A stretch of DNA of 64,000 nucleotides from Paludisphaera mucosa (GTDB lineage Bacteria > Planctomycetota > Planctomycetia > Isosphaerales > Isosphaeraceae). Below, piece after piece: positions 1 to 8,877 of this stretch (its first letter is position 1; each line of letters opens with the position of its first letter). The notes under the pieces were generated by a model, which was not told the DNA's origin, did not search any database, and worked only from the letters and a program-made list of their open reading frames with translations. The stretch is from assembly GCF_029589435.1 (NCBI RefSeq), contig NZ_JARRAG010000001.1:2160808-2224807 (forward strand), read 5' to 3'. The translations under genes were made by a program, and so were the position numbers.

Positions 1-1
1 C

Positions 2-991
2 CCCGACGGCCGGATCCAGTACCAGGTCGTCCACAGCCTGAGCGTCGGCCGCCGCAGCCAGGAAGTGCTGCGCGTGCTCTCGGCGCTCCAGTCGGGCGGG
101 CTCTGCCGGGAAGACTGGATGACCGACGGCTCGCACATCGACCCGTACACGGTCCTCCAGCCGGGTAACATCTTCTCGCACTATTACATGGATTCGGAGA
201 TCGGCGCGGGGACGTTCGCGCGGGTCTATCTGGCCCGCGACCTCCAGCTCGACCGCCCGGTCGCGCTGAAGGTCTTCAACCGCGACTGCCCGGTCACGCC
301 CAGCTCGGTCCTGGCCGAGGCCCGGTCGGTCGCGGCGCTCAACCATCCCAACATCTGCACGATCTACGCCGTCGACGACACGGCGGGCCTGCCGGTCATC
401 GCGATGGAGTACGTCCAGGGCCTCTCGCTGGCGAACCGGCTTCGCGGCGAGCCGGCGGCGATCGACGAGCTGCTGGCCATCGCCAGGCAGATCGCGGGGG
501 GGATGGCCGCGGCCCACGACGCCGGCATCGTCCACGGCGACCTGAAGCCGGAGAACATCATGGTCGGCGACGACGGCCTCGTGAAGGTCCTCGATTTCGG
601 CCTGGCGCGGCGGATCAACCGCGTCAACGCGACCGAATTGGAAGAGACCAGCGAGCTGGGCCTGGCCGAGGGGGGCGACGGCGTCTTCGGCACCCCGCGC
701 TACCTCGCGCCCGAGCAGACCCGGGGCGAGCCGGCGACCTTCGCCAGCGACGTCTTCGCGCTGGGCGTCGTCTTCTTCGAGATGGCGACCCGCCGGCCGG
801 CGTTCGCCGAGGGGAATGTGCTGCAGGTCATGGACCGGATCCGCAACGTCGACCCCGAGGCCATGGCCGCCGAGGCCGGCGAGCCGTTCACCCCCCTGCT
901 CCGCTCCATGCTCCTCGCCGACCCCACCCGGCGCGACGTCGCGATGCGACGGATCGTCGCCGAGATCGACGCCGTCTGCGAGTCGGTCTGA
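2..991 (+). CDS. Peroxiredoxin C-terminus fused to a Ser/Thr protein kinase (5' partial)
   Basis: The reading frame is open from the first bases of the window, so the gene starts outside it; 329 residues are visible. Counting from the first visible residue, positions 1-39 match the end of a typical 2-Cys peroxiredoxin: a PDGRIQYQVVHSL strand, a VGR turn, and GLCREDW, where C35 is the expected resolving cysteine. No stop follows. The chain runs directly into a Hanks-type kinase with a glycine loop GAGTFARV (68-75), Lys90 in VALKVF, HGDLKPEN (178-185), DFG at 198-200 and APE at 236-238. The catalytic loop is HGD rather than HRD. The kinase ends soon after its C-lobe and no membrane segment is seen. 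A kinase-only start at ATG 119 cannot be excluded, but the upstream homology in the same frame argues for one fused polypeptide. A redox-gated kinase is an inference. Confidence 0.85.
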   Translation, partial: PDGRIQYQVVHSLSVGRRSQEVLRVLSALQSGGLCREDWMTDGSHIDPYTVLQPGNIFSHYYMDSEIGAGTFARVYLARDLQLDRPVALKVFNRDCPVTPSSVLAEARSVAALNHPNICTIYAVDDTAGLPVIAMEYVQGLSLANRLRGEPAAIDELLAIARQIAGGMAAAHDAGIVHGDLKPENIMVGDDGLVKVLDFGLARRINRVNATELEETSELGLAEGGDGVFGTPRYLAPEQTRGEPATFASDVFALGVVFFEMATRRPAFAEGNVLQVMDRIRNVDPEAMAAEAGEPFTPLLRSMLLADPTRRDVAMRRIVAEIDAVCESV

Positions 992-1048
992 TGCGACGAG
1001 CCCGGCCCTCCCGCCCCATTCCTCCCCCGCCACCGATCGGAGCCCTCC

Positions 1049-1726
1049 GTGCCGCTTCCCGCCTCCGCGCCCCTCGCCATCTTCGACCATGACGGCGTGC
1101 TCGTGGACACCCTCAAGCTCCACCAGGACTCCTGGGTGGCCATGGGCCGCGAGACCGGCCTGGCCGTGACGCCCGAGCTGATCCTCGAGACGTTCGGGAT
1201 GACCAACGCCACGATCCTCCGGAAGATCCTGGGCGAGTCGCTCTCCGACGCCGACGTCCTGGCGTACTCCGACCGCAAGGAACACATCTATCGCGAGCTG
1301 GCCCGGGGCCGGATCGTGCTGATGGACGGGGCTCGCGAGTTCCTCGACGCCATGACCGAGGCCGGGGCGCTCTTGGCGATCGGCTCCAGCGGCGTCCGCC
1401 TCAACCTAGAGCTGACCGTCGAGGAGTGCGGCCTGCACGGCCGGTTCGCGACGATCGTCGCGGGCGAGGACGTCACCCGGGGCAAGCCCGACCCCCAGGT
1501 CTTCCTGCTGGCGGCCTCGCGCTCGGGCGTCCCGGCCGCGCGGTCGATCGTCTTCGAGGACGCCCCGGTGGGCATCCGCGCCGCGAAGGCCGCGGGCATG
1601 CTCGCCGTGGGGGTCACGTCGAGCCACGACGCCGCGGCTCTGCATGCCGCCGGGGCCGACCTGATCGTCCCCGACCTGAGCCGCTGCGACGCCCGCGAGC
1701 TGCTCGCCCGGCTCGATCAATCCTGA
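1049..1726 (+). CDS. HAD-superfamily hydrolase, phosphoglycolate phosphatase/beta-phosphoglucomutase-like
   Basis: A 225-residue protein with the HAD motif I DHDGVLVDT (nucleophile Asp13, acid/base Asp15), motif II around GSSG, a Lys in GKPDPQVF, and the late EDAPVGIRAAKAAGM motif that binds magnesium. The cap helices between motifs I and II place it in the subclass with phosphoglycolate phosphatases and beta-phosphoglucomutases. Its substrate cannot be read from sequence. The start is GTG 1049; no better start lies nearby. The last 10 bases overlap the convergent end of pnp. Its position beside nucleoside phosphorylases could point to a sugar phosphate such as (deoxy)ribose phosphate, which is a guess. 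Confidence 0.8.
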   Translation: MPLPASAPLAIFDHDGVLVDTLKLHQDSWVAMGRETGLAVTPELILETFGMTNATILRKILGESLSDADVLAYSDRKEHIYRELARGRIVLMDGAREFLDAMTEAGALLAIGSSGVRLNLELTVEECGLHGRFATIVAGEDVTRGKPDPQVFLLAASRSGVPAARSIVFEDAPVGIRAAKAAGMLAVGVTSSHDAAALHAAGADLIVPDLSRCDARELLARLDQS

Positions 1727-2619
1727 CGATAGGTCGGGAACTCGCCGCTGAAGCCGACGTTGCCGGGGGCGACGCCGGCCAGCCGCAGGACGACGCGGCG
1801 GATCAGCTTGCCGAGCATCGGCGTGGCCTTGCGGCCGGCTTCCAGGACGTCCTCGTGGCGGATCGGCGCGGGGAGCACGCCCGCCGCCGCGTTCGTGACG
1901 AGGGCCAGGCCCAGGACGTCCATGCCGCCGTGCCTCGCGACGATCGCCTCGGGGACGGTCGACATGCCCACCACGTCGGCCCCGAGCGTCCGGAGCATGC
2001 GGATCTCGGCGGGCGTCTCGTAGCTCGGGCCGGGGAGGCAGGCGTAGACGGCCGAGACCAGGTGGACGCCCAGCCGCTTGGCCTCCTCCTTGGCCATGTT
2101 CCGCAGCCGCTTCGAGTAGACCTCGGACATGTCCGGGAACCGCTCGCCGAGCCTGGGGTCGGCCGGGCCGCGCAGCGGGTTGGAGCCGATCAGGTTCAAG
2201 TGGTCGGACAGGCAGACGAGGTTCCCGGGCCTCAGCTCGGAACGGACCCCGCCCGTCGCCGCGGTGAGGATCACCTGCTGCACACCCAGGCGCTGGAGGA
2301 CTCGCATGGGAAAGGTGATCGTGCGGAGGTCGTAGCCTTCGTAGTAGTGGAAACGGCCCTGCAGCGTCAAGACGTCGGCGCCGTCGATCGAGCCCAGGAC
2401 GACGTTCCCGGCGTGGCCCTGGACGGTGGGGGTCGGGAAGAACGGAATCTGGGCGTAAGGGATCGTCTTGCGGTCGTCGAACCGGTCGACGAGCCCGTTG
2501 AGGCCCGAGCCGAGCACGATCGCGATCCGGGGCGGTCGGCCGCCGGCCGCCTGGCGGATGACCTCGGCGGCCTCGTCGGCCTTGGCGACGAGATCGGGGT
2601 TCTGGGACGTCGGGCTCAT
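1717..2619 (-). CDS. Purine nucleoside phosphorylase
   Basis: A 300-residue PNP of the trimeric (inosine/guanosine) type, which splits purine nucleosides with phosphate to free base and ribose-1-phosphate. Visible motifs are the phosphate loop GSGLNG (37-42), GHAGN near 70, the GRFHYYEGY segment, PGPSYETPAE, the VGMSTVPE segment and a late TNAAAG. The start ATG overlaps the nupC stop as ATGA (2616-2619), which suggests translational coupling. It is the last gene of the upp-deoA-nupC-pnp salvage operon. Its 3' end overlaps the HAD gene on the other strand by 10 bases. Confidence 0.93.
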   Translation of the reverse strand: MSPTSQNPDLVAKADEAAEVIRQAAGGRPPRIAIVLGSGLNGLVDRFDDRKTIPYAQIPFFPTPTVQGHAGNVVLGSIDGADVLTLQGRFHYYEGYDLRTITFPMRVLQRLGVQQVILTAATGGVRSELRPGNLVCLSDHLNLIGSNPLRGPADPRLGERFPDMSEVYSKRLRNMAKEEAKRLGVHLVSAVYACLPGPSYETPAEIRMLRTLGADVVGMSTVPEAIVARHGGMDVLGLALVTNAAAGVLPAPIRHEDVLEAGRKATPMLGKLIRRVVLRLAGVAPGNVGFSGEFPTYRQD

Positions 2620-4091
2620 AGCAGGATCCCCGCGATGCAGGCCGAGAGGAAGTTGGCCATGGTTCCGGCCAGCAAGGCCCGCCCGCCGAGCCGGGCCAGG
2701 TCCTTCCGGCGGTCCGGCGCCAGGGCGCCGATGCCGCCGATCTGGATCCCGATCGAGCTGACGTTCGCGAAGCCGCAGAGGGCGAAGCTGGCGATCACCA
2801 CCGAGCGTTCCATGAGGGCGGGCCGCATCGCGTCGAGCTGCTGGAAGGCGATCAGCTCATTCAGCACGGTCCGCGTCCCCATCAGGCCGCCGACGGCCCG
2901 GCAGTCCTCCCAGGGGACGCCGAGTAGGTAGGCGACCGGCGCCAGGGCCCAGCCGAAGACGTTCTCCAGCTTGTACCCCGTCGGGCTGAGAGTCAGGTTG
3001 ACGAGCGCGACCAACCCGACGAAGGCGATCAGGACCGCGGCGATGTTGAGCGACAGGCTGAGGCCGTCGCGCGTGCCCCGCGCGGCGGCGTCGAGGATGT
3101 TGGCGTCCTCGCGGTCGTCGTGGCGGCGGATCCCGCCCAGCGTCTCGGGCTTCTCGGTCTCGGGCACGAGCAGCTTGGACAGCAGCACCGCGCCCGGGGC
3201 CGTCATCACGACGGCCGTCAGCACGTGCCGCGGCTCGACGCCGTAGGCGAAATAGGCCGCCATCACGCCCCCCGAGACGTGCGCCATGCCGGCCGTCATG
3301 ACCGTCATCAGCTCGGAGTTCGTGAGCTTGGCGAGATACGGCCGGATGGTGAGCGGGGCCTCGGTCTGGCCCAGGAAGAGCGAGGCCGCGACGTCCAGCG
3401 ACTCGGCCCCGCTGATCCCCATCAGCCAGGCCATCGCCACGGCGAACGAGCGGACGATCCACTGCATCACGCCCAGATGGTAGAGCACCGCGAAGAGCGC
3501 CGCGACGAAGATCACCGTGGGCAGTACGCGGAAGGCGAAGACGAAGCCGACGGGGCCGTCGGCGTCGACCAGCGCGGGCCCGAAGACGAACCGGGCGCCG
3601 TCGAGTGCGCAGTTCAGCACCGACTCGACGAGCGTGCCGGCTTCGCGGAGAACTCGCACCCCCACCGGGGCGCGCAGCACGAGGATCGCGAAGAGCCACT
3701 GGAGCGCCAGGCCCCAGAACACGACGCGGCGCGAGATCGCCCGCCGGTCCGTCGAGAGATATACCGCGATCGCCAGGATCAGGGCCATGCCGACCAGGCC
3801 CCGGAGCCGGTCGGCCCAGTCGAAGAGGTCGACGTCCTCCGGCGCCGAAAACCGCAGGCTCCAGGGGCCCAGCGTTAGCCGGTATCCCTTCCGGACCTCG
3901 ACCTCTCCGACCCGCACGACCTCCGTCGCCTGCGCGTCGGGGGCCGCCGGATCGGCGGGGATGGAGGCGGAGGCCGCGGCCGCGGCGCGATCGTCGCCGG
4001 CCGAGGCCCCGCCGGCCTGGCCCGGGTCGGCCGCGGCCGAGGTCGCCGTCGCGAAGGCCGCGACGATCAGGATCGGGATCAGCCTTCGCAT
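2616..4091 (-). CDS. nupC: NupC/CNT-family concentrative nucleoside transporter
   Basis: A 491-residue inner-membrane protein of the CNT family, which imports nucleosides with H+ or Na+. The CNT core is clear: APVGVRVL, the GARFVFGP segment, SGAESLDVAASLFLGQTEAP, the GGVMAAY segment, and FANVSSIGIQIGG near the end. The N-terminus is unusual: a signal-peptide-like segment (MRRLIPILIVAAF...) and an Ala/Asp-rich stretch precede the first core helix, so about 80 residues may lie outside the membrane. The chosen start has GAAGGG a few bases upstream. An in-frame ATG at 4139 overlaps the deoA stop as ATGA and would add 16 residues; it remains possible. Confidence 0.9.
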   Translation of the reverse strand: MRRLIPILIVAAFATATSAAADPGQAGGASAGDDRAAAAASASIPADPAAPDAQATEVVRVGEVEVRKGYRLTLGPWSLRFSAPEDVDLFDWADRLRGLVGMALILAIAVYLSTDRRAISRRVVFWGLALQWLFAILVLRAPVGVRVLREAGTLVESVLNCALDGARFVFGPALVDADGPVGFVFAFRVLPTVIFVAALFAVLYHLGVMQWIVRSFAVAMAWLMGISGAESLDVAASLFLGQTEAPLTIRPYLAKLTNSELMTVMTAGMAHVSGGVMAAYFAYGVEPRHVLTAVVMTAPGAVLLSKLLVPETEKPETLGGIRRHDDREDANILDAAARGTRDGLSLSLNIAAVLIAFVGLVALVNLTLSPTGYKLENVFGWALAPVAYLLGVPWEDCRAVGGLMGTRTVLNELIAFQQLDAMRPALMERSVVIASFALCGFANVSSIGIQIGGIGALAPDRRKDLARLGGRALLAGTMANFLSACIAGILL

Positions 4092-4135
4092 CGATTCGCC
4101 CTTCGTCAACGATCCAGGAACACCCGACGGATGCT

Positions 4136-5452
4136 TCATTCGACCCTCACCAGCCGGTCCACGATCAGCGAAGGGGTCTCCACGGGCCCGTCCCTCCAGT
4201 GGTAGGCGGCCGCGATCTTCGCGACGGCGCGCTCCAGCTCGGACTCGTCGTTCACCAGGATCGTGCAGAGCGACTCGCCCAGCTCGACGGCGTCGCCGAG
4301 CTTCTTGTGGAGGATCACCCCCACGGCCGGGTCGATGGCCGAGTCGACGCGGGCCCTCCCCGCGCCCAGGAGCATCGTGGCGTCGCCGATCGGCCGGGCG
4401 TCGAGCCGGGCGACCCGGCCGGACCGGTCGGCCTTCAGCTCGATGGTCCGTCGCGGTTGGGGCAGCAGGCCCGGATCGTCGATGACCCGGGGATCGCCCC
4501 CTTGCGCCGCGATCAGGCGGCGGAACCGTTCCAACGCCGTGCCGTCGGCGACCGTCCGCTCGCAGATCCCGCGCGCCTCGTCGAGCGTCCCGGCCAGGCC
4601 CGCGAGCAGGACCATCTCGGCCGCCAGGTCGAGCGAGAGCCCCGTCAGGTCCTCGGGCCCCTCCCCCTTCAGGCAGGCGACGCTCTCGGCGACCTCGACC
4701 GCGTTGCCGACCGCCCGGCCCAGCGGCTGGTCCATCCTCGTGATCAGGGCGACCATCTTCTTGCCCATCGAGCGGCCGACGTCGCACATCGTCTCGGCCA
4801 GGAGCCGCGAGTCTTCGAGGGCCACCATGAACGCGCCGCCGCCGGTCTTGACGTCGAGGACCAGGCCGTCGATCCCCTCGGCCAGCTTCTTCGACATGAT
4901 CGACGCCGCGATCAGGGGGATCGACTCGACGGTCGACGTGGCGTCGCGCATGGCGTACAGGAACTTGTCGGCGGGCGCGATCTCCTTCGTCTGGCCGATC
5001 AAGACCAGGCCGGTCTCGCCGAGGATCTCGCGGTAGCGGTCGAGGTCGACGTCAACCGTGAAGCCGGGGATCGACTCCAGCTTGTCGAGCGTCCCCCCGG
5101 TGTGGCCCAGGCCGCGGCCCGAGACCATCGGCACGAGCACGCCGGCCGCGGCGGCGATCGGCGCCAGGATCAGCGAGGTCTTGTCGCCCACGCCGCCGGT
5201 GCTGTGCTTGTCGACCTTCGCGCCCGGGGTCGCCGACAGGTCGACCACGACGCCCGAGCGCATCATCGCGTCGGTCAGGGCCACGGTCTCGGAGCGGTCC
5301 ATCCCCTTCAGCACGATCGCCATCAGCAGCGCCGACCATTGGTAGTCGGCGACGTCGCCTCGCGCGATGCCCTCGACCATCCAGTCGATCTCGGCCGTCG
5401 CGAGCGCCTCGCCGTCGCGCTTCTTCCGGATGACGTCCACCGCGCGGACCAT
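4136..5452 (-). CDS. deoA: Thymidine/pyrimidine-nucleoside phosphorylase
   Basis: A 438-residue enzyme that phosphorolyses thymidine, deoxyuridine or uridine to base and (deoxy)ribose-1-phosphate. The family signature is present: KHSTGGVGDKTS (82-93) followed by SGRGLGHTGGTLDKLESIPG. The three-domain length (helical, alpha/beta phosphate-binding, C-terminal) is complete. Whether it is strictly thymidine-specific (DeoA) or a broader pyrimidine phosphorylase (Pdp) cannot be settled by eye. It lies 28 bases downstream of upp and just upstream of nupC, so the operon couples uptake to base recovery. Confidence 0.93.
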   Translation of the reverse strand: MVRAVDVIRKKRDGEALATAEIDWMVEGIARGDVADYQWSALLMAIVLKGMDRSETVALTDAMMRSGVVVDLSATPGAKVDKHSTGGVGDKTSLILAPIAAAAGVLVPMVSGRGLGHTGGTLDKLESIPGFTVDVDLDRYREILGETGLVLIGQTKEIAPADKFLYAMRDATSTVESIPLIAASIMSKKLAEGIDGLVLDVKTGGGAFMVALEDSRLLAETMCDVGRSMGKKMVALITRMDQPLGRAVGNAVEVAESVACLKGEGPEDLTGLSLDLAAEMVLLAGLAGTLDEARGICERTVADGTALERFRRLIAAQGGDPRVIDDPGLLPQPRRTIELKADRSGRVARLDARPIGDATMLLGAGRARVDSAIDPAVGVILHKKLGDAVELGESLCTILVNDESELERAVAKIAAAYHWRDGPVETPSLIVDRLVRVE

Positions 5453-5479
5453 GTCGATCGGCCTCCCTGATGCGGCTGG

Positions 5480-6124
5480 CTAGGATTCGTGGCGATCGGG
5501 CGTCGTGCCGAACTGGCGGTCGCCGGCGTCGCCGAGCCCGGGGTAGATGAAGGCGACGTCGGTCAGCCGATCGTCGACGGCGCCGACGTGGATGGGGACG
5601 TCTGGCATGGCCTGGGCCATCCGCGCGATCCCCTCGGGCGCGGCGATGAGCGAGATCAGCTTGAGCCGGGGGACGCCGGCGGCCTTGAGGATCTCGCAGG
5701 TGCGCACGGCGGAGCCGCCGGTGGCGAGCATCGGATCGACCACCAGCGCGACCGTCAGCCGGGGCCGCGCGGGGAGCTTGTTGTAGTACTCCATCGGCCG
5801 CAGCGTGGCCTCGTCGCGATAGAGGCCGATGTGCCAGACCTCGGCCTCGGGGAGCAGCTCGATCAGGCCGTCCGCCATGCCCAGCCCCGCGCGCAGCACC
5901 GGGACGATCCCGACGACGTCGGCGAGCACGAACGACCGCGCCGGGCCGAGCGGCGTCCGCACTGAGACCTCGCGCGTCGGCAGGTCGGCGGTCGCCTCCT
6001 GGCCGAGCAGGAGGGCGAGGCTCCGCACCAAGGCCCGGAATTCCGGCGGCCGAGTGGCGACGCCCCGGAGCGCCGCGAGCTTCTGATGGACGATCGGATG
6101 CGACGACGCGTAAACCGACGACAC
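5480..6124 (-). CDS. upp: Uracil phosphoribosyltransferase
   Basis: A 214-residue type I phosphoribosyltransferase that converts uracil and PRPP to UMP. The PRPP loop VDPMLATGGSA lies at 129-139, the VPVLRAGLGM segment near 74-83 and the uracil-binding YPGLGDAGDR near the C-terminus. It is the first gene of the salvage operon (upp, deoA, nupC, pnp): uracil released by DeoA is captured as UMP. The upstream 198 bases to the sulfatase stop should carry the operon promoter, but I could not pick one with confidence. Confidence 0.95.
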   Translation of the reverse strand: MSSVYASSHPIVHQKLAALRGVATRPPEFRALVRSLALLLGQEATADLPTREVSVRTPLGPARSFVLADVVGIVPVLRAGLGMADGLIELLPEAEVWHIGLYRDEATLRPMEYYNKLPARPRLTVALVVDPMLATGGSAVRTCEILKAAGVPRLKLISLIAAPEGIARMAQAMPDVPIHVGAVDDRLTDVAFIYPGLGDAGDRQFGTTPDRHES

Positions 6125-6322
6125 CGTACCCCTCCTCTCCCGAGGCTCAGAGCCCGCGGGCCGGGACGCCCGACGGGCCGGGCGCGAGGGGCCGTCCTCC
6201 GGCTTCGGATGCGACGACCCGGGCCCGACGCGCGATCGAAAAATGCAAGCTCACGAGGGGAGTCGCGACCTTCGCATTCTGTCCTATTCCGCGCGCCGAA
6301 GCCAGGGTCATGACCCGAGAGC

Positions 6323-7762
6323 TCAGTCCGACTGTCCCCAGACCCGCGGCGAGCGGAAGCCGGGCGGCTTGGGGGCGGCCCTGGGGGGGACGGCCTGCGC
6401 GGCGAGGGCGTCGTAACGGGCGCGCAGTTCGGCGACCTTGGCGGGCTGGCTCGCGGCCAGGTCGCGCTTCTCGTAGGGGTCTTCGGCGAGGTTGAACAGC
6501 AGGACGCGGCCGGCGTCGGCGGGGACGGCCGGGGCCGGGGCTCCGTCCGCCTCGGCTTCGCCGGGTCCGCCCGGTCGGCCCACGATCAGCTTCCAGTCGC
6601 CGACGCGGATCGCGCCGTTGGTCTGGGTGGCGTTGAGCAGGATGGCGTCGTGAGGCGAGGCCTTGCCCTCGACGATCGCCGACCAGGCGTCGCGGCCGTC
6701 GAGGGGCAGCGACTGGTCGGTCGATGCGCCGGCGAGCTTGAGGAAGGTCGGGTACAGGTCGACGATATGCAGCGGGGCGTTCACGACCGAGCCGGGCTTG
6801 ATCCGTCCCGGCCAGTTGGCGAACGCGGCGACCCGCACGCCGCCCTCGAAGAGCGTCGCCTTGGCCCCGCGGAGCGGGCCGTTGCTGGTCACTCGGCCGG
6901 GGTTCGGGCCGCCGTTGTCGCTGGAGAAGACGATCAGGGTGTGGTCGCCGATCCCCTTCTTCGCGATCGCCCCGGCGATTTGGCCGACCGCCTCGTCGAC
7001 CGCCGCGAGCATCCCCGCGTAGGTCCGTCGCGGCTCGGCGAGGGTCGAGTAAGGCTCCTTGTAGCGATCCGGGACCTGGTGCGGCGCGTGCACCCCGTTG
7101 AACGGGACGTACAGGAAGAGCGGACGGGCGACGTCGTGCTCGGCGATCACGCGGACGGCCTCGCCGGCGAGGAGGTGGGTGCTATAACCCTTGTCGTGGT
7201 TCTCCTTGTCGTCGCGGTGCCAGTCATGGCCGTCGTCGCGCACGTGGGTGTTGTAGTCGAGTGCGCCGTTGTAGTGGCCGTACTGGTGGTCGAACCCCCG
7301 GCGCGTGGGCAGGTACTCGGGCCGGAAGTGGCCGAGATGCCACTTGCCGGCGATCGCCGTTTCGTACCCGGCCTCCTTGAGCGCCTGAGGCAGCGTCCGC
7401 TCATCCAGCGGCAGCCCGTATTGTGCCCACGGCCGGACGACGCCCACCTGCAGCCCGTGGCGCATCGGATACCGCCCCGTCATGAACGCCGCACGCGTCG
7501 GCGAGCAGACCGGTTGGACGTAGAACTGCTCCAGCCGCGCCCCCGACGCCGCCAACCTGTCGAGGTTCGGGGTCGCGATCTGCGAGCCGTGCCAGCCGAC
7601 GTCCCCCCACCCCATGTCGTCCGCGAGGATCACCACGATGTTCGGCTTCTTCGGCTCCTCCGCCCGCGCCGATGGGGGCGTCAGGCATGCCGTCAGAGCG
7701 ACCGCCCCAGCCAACGACCAGAAAGCCGTACGTCCGCCGAACGTCATCCCGAACATGTTCAT
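6323..7762 (-). CDS. Secreted type I sulfatase (arylsulfatase family)
   Basis: A 479-residue sulfatase with an N-terminal signal peptide (hydrophobic 12-28, ending near ARA-EE). The metal-binding LADDMGWGD lies at 46-54, and CSPTRAAFMTGR begins at Cys86, the residue converted to formylglycine. GKWHLGH and the SSDNGG motif complete the active site. Such enzymes hydrolyse sulfate esters on polysaccharides or glycosaminoglycan-like substrates, and planctomycetes carry many of them. No maturase gene is visible nearby, so activation must come from elsewhere. The gene appears monocistronic; the exact substrate is unknown. Confidence 0.93.
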   Translation of the reverse strand: MNMFGMTFGGRTAFWSLAGAVALTACLTPPSARAEEPKKPNIVVILADDMGWGDVGWHGSQIATPNLDRLAASGARLEQFYVQPVCSPTRAAFMTGRYPMRHGLQVGVVRPWAQYGLPLDERTLPQALKEAGYETAIAGKWHLGHFRPEYLPTRRGFDHQYGHYNGALDYNTHVRDDGHDWHRDDKENHDKGYSTHLLAGEAVRVIAEHDVARPLFLYVPFNGVHAPHQVPDRYKEPYSTLAEPRRTYAGMLAAVDEAVGQIAGAIAKKGIGDHTLIVFSSDNGGPNPGRVTSNGPLRGAKATLFEGGVRVAAFANWPGRIKPGSVVNAPLHIVDLYPTFLKLAGASTDQSLPLDGRDAWSAIVEGKASPHDAILLNATQTNGAIRVGDWKLIVGRPGGPGEAEADGAPAPAVPADAGRVLLFNLAEDPYEKRDLAASQPAKVAELRARYDALAAQAVPPRAAPKPPGFRSPRVWGQSD

Positions 7763-7884
7763 GGGTGGTCCTCAGTCGCTCAAATTTACCCGATCCCGAT
7801 CGGATTAATGAGAATACTAAGAACCAGCGCGAGATCGCACAAGAGACCTGGCCGACCGTCGCGGCGTAACGCCTGGTCTTCAGC

Positions 7885-8691
7885 TCACGACGTCGTCGCC
7901 GCGAACCTCGATTCCAGGTCGCGAATCAACTCCGCGCGGGCGCGGGCGTCGGGCATGGGATGGACGCTGGGCGGCGGGACCTCGTCGTAGGTCCGGCCGT
8001 CCAGCTCGCGGCCCGCCTTCGCCTTACGAACGCCGCCCCACTGCTTGAAGAAGAACCGAACGCCCTGGGCGGCGCACTGGTCGCGGAGGCTCTCGACCCA
8101 CTCCGGTGCCATCGGCCGGGCGCCGTGGCCGCTCTCGCCCCCCACGATCATCCAGGCGATGCCGGCCAGGTCGACGTCACCCAGGTCCTCGAGCAAGGGC
8201 TCGACCGACAGAAATCGGACGACGGCGGGGGCGGCGCGGAGGTGCTCGATCCGCGGCAGGCCGTGGCGGCGGTTCTCGACGCTCACGCCCCACCAGACGT
8301 GGGATTCGCCGGCGCGGTCGCGCAGTTCGTTCGCCAGCATCGCGGCGAGTCTCTCGGAGCGCTTGGTCAGCACCTGGTAAGTGTGCCAGTTCGCGACGCG
8401 CATGACCTCGGCGACCCTCATGACGTACTCGTCGGTGACGTCCTTGTGGAAGAGGTCGCTCATCGAGTTGACGAAGACCATCCGGGGCTTCGTCCAGCGC
8501 AGGGGGTCGAAGAGCTTGTGGGGGACCGGCCGGAGGTCGAAGCCCCGTTCATAAGGGTGGCCGGGGACGCCCCGGAACCGCTCGGCGAAGGTTTCGGCGT
8601 AGCAGTGGGCGCAGCCGGGGGTGATCTTGGTGCAGCCCCGCACCGGGTTCCAGGTCGCGTCGGTCCATTCGATCCTGGTCTTGTCGCTCAA
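7885..8691 (-). CDS. Phage Gp37/Gp68-like (DUF5131) protein
   Basis: The conserved family N-terminus KTRIEWTDATWNP is followed by GCTKITPGCAHCYAE, a three-cysteine motif resembling a variant radical-SAM or metal-binding site, then VNSMSDLFH, TKRSERL, WWGVSVEN and the C-terminal GGESGHGARP and FFKQWGG. I start it at TTG 8691 because family homology begins there. In-frame ATGs at 8745 and 8775 would add 18 or 28 poorly conserved residues. The family is common in phages and genomic islands and often sits beside a TcmP (three-Cys-motif partner) gene; no partner is seen here. The biochemical function is not established. Confidence 0.85.
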   Translation of the reverse strand: MSDKTRIEWTDATWNPVRGCTKITPGCAHCYAETFAERFRGVPGHPYERGFDLRPVPHKLFDPLRWTKPRMVFVNSMSDLFHKDVTDEYVMRVAEVMRVANWHTYQVLTKRSERLAAMLANELRDRAGESHVWWGVSVENRRHGLPRIEHLRAAPAVVRFLSVEPLLEDLGDVDLAGIAWMIVGGESGHGARPMAPEWVESLRDQCAAQGVRFFFKQWGGVRKAKAGRELDGRTYDEVPPPSVHPMPDARARAELIRDLESRFAATTS

Positions 8692-8877
8692 ACGGCCCGC
8701 CCCTCTTGCATCCTCGCCCTTGCGGCTTTCCAGTCGATGTCGCATTGTACGGGCGACTCCTCGACGGGTGAACACGGCGACAGTGGGCTTGTCCCCGCGT
8801 CGCGGGACGAATTACACTTGTCTCCGTCAAGACGGATCGCCCGGTCGCGCCGATCACGGAGCGAGGTGGAAATCGAC

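Noticed and set aside
65-991. A stand-alone kinase gene starting at GTG 65
   Set aside because: The frame upstream of 65 is open to the window edge and encodes peroxiredoxin sequence, so 65 is an internal codon of a longer fused gene.
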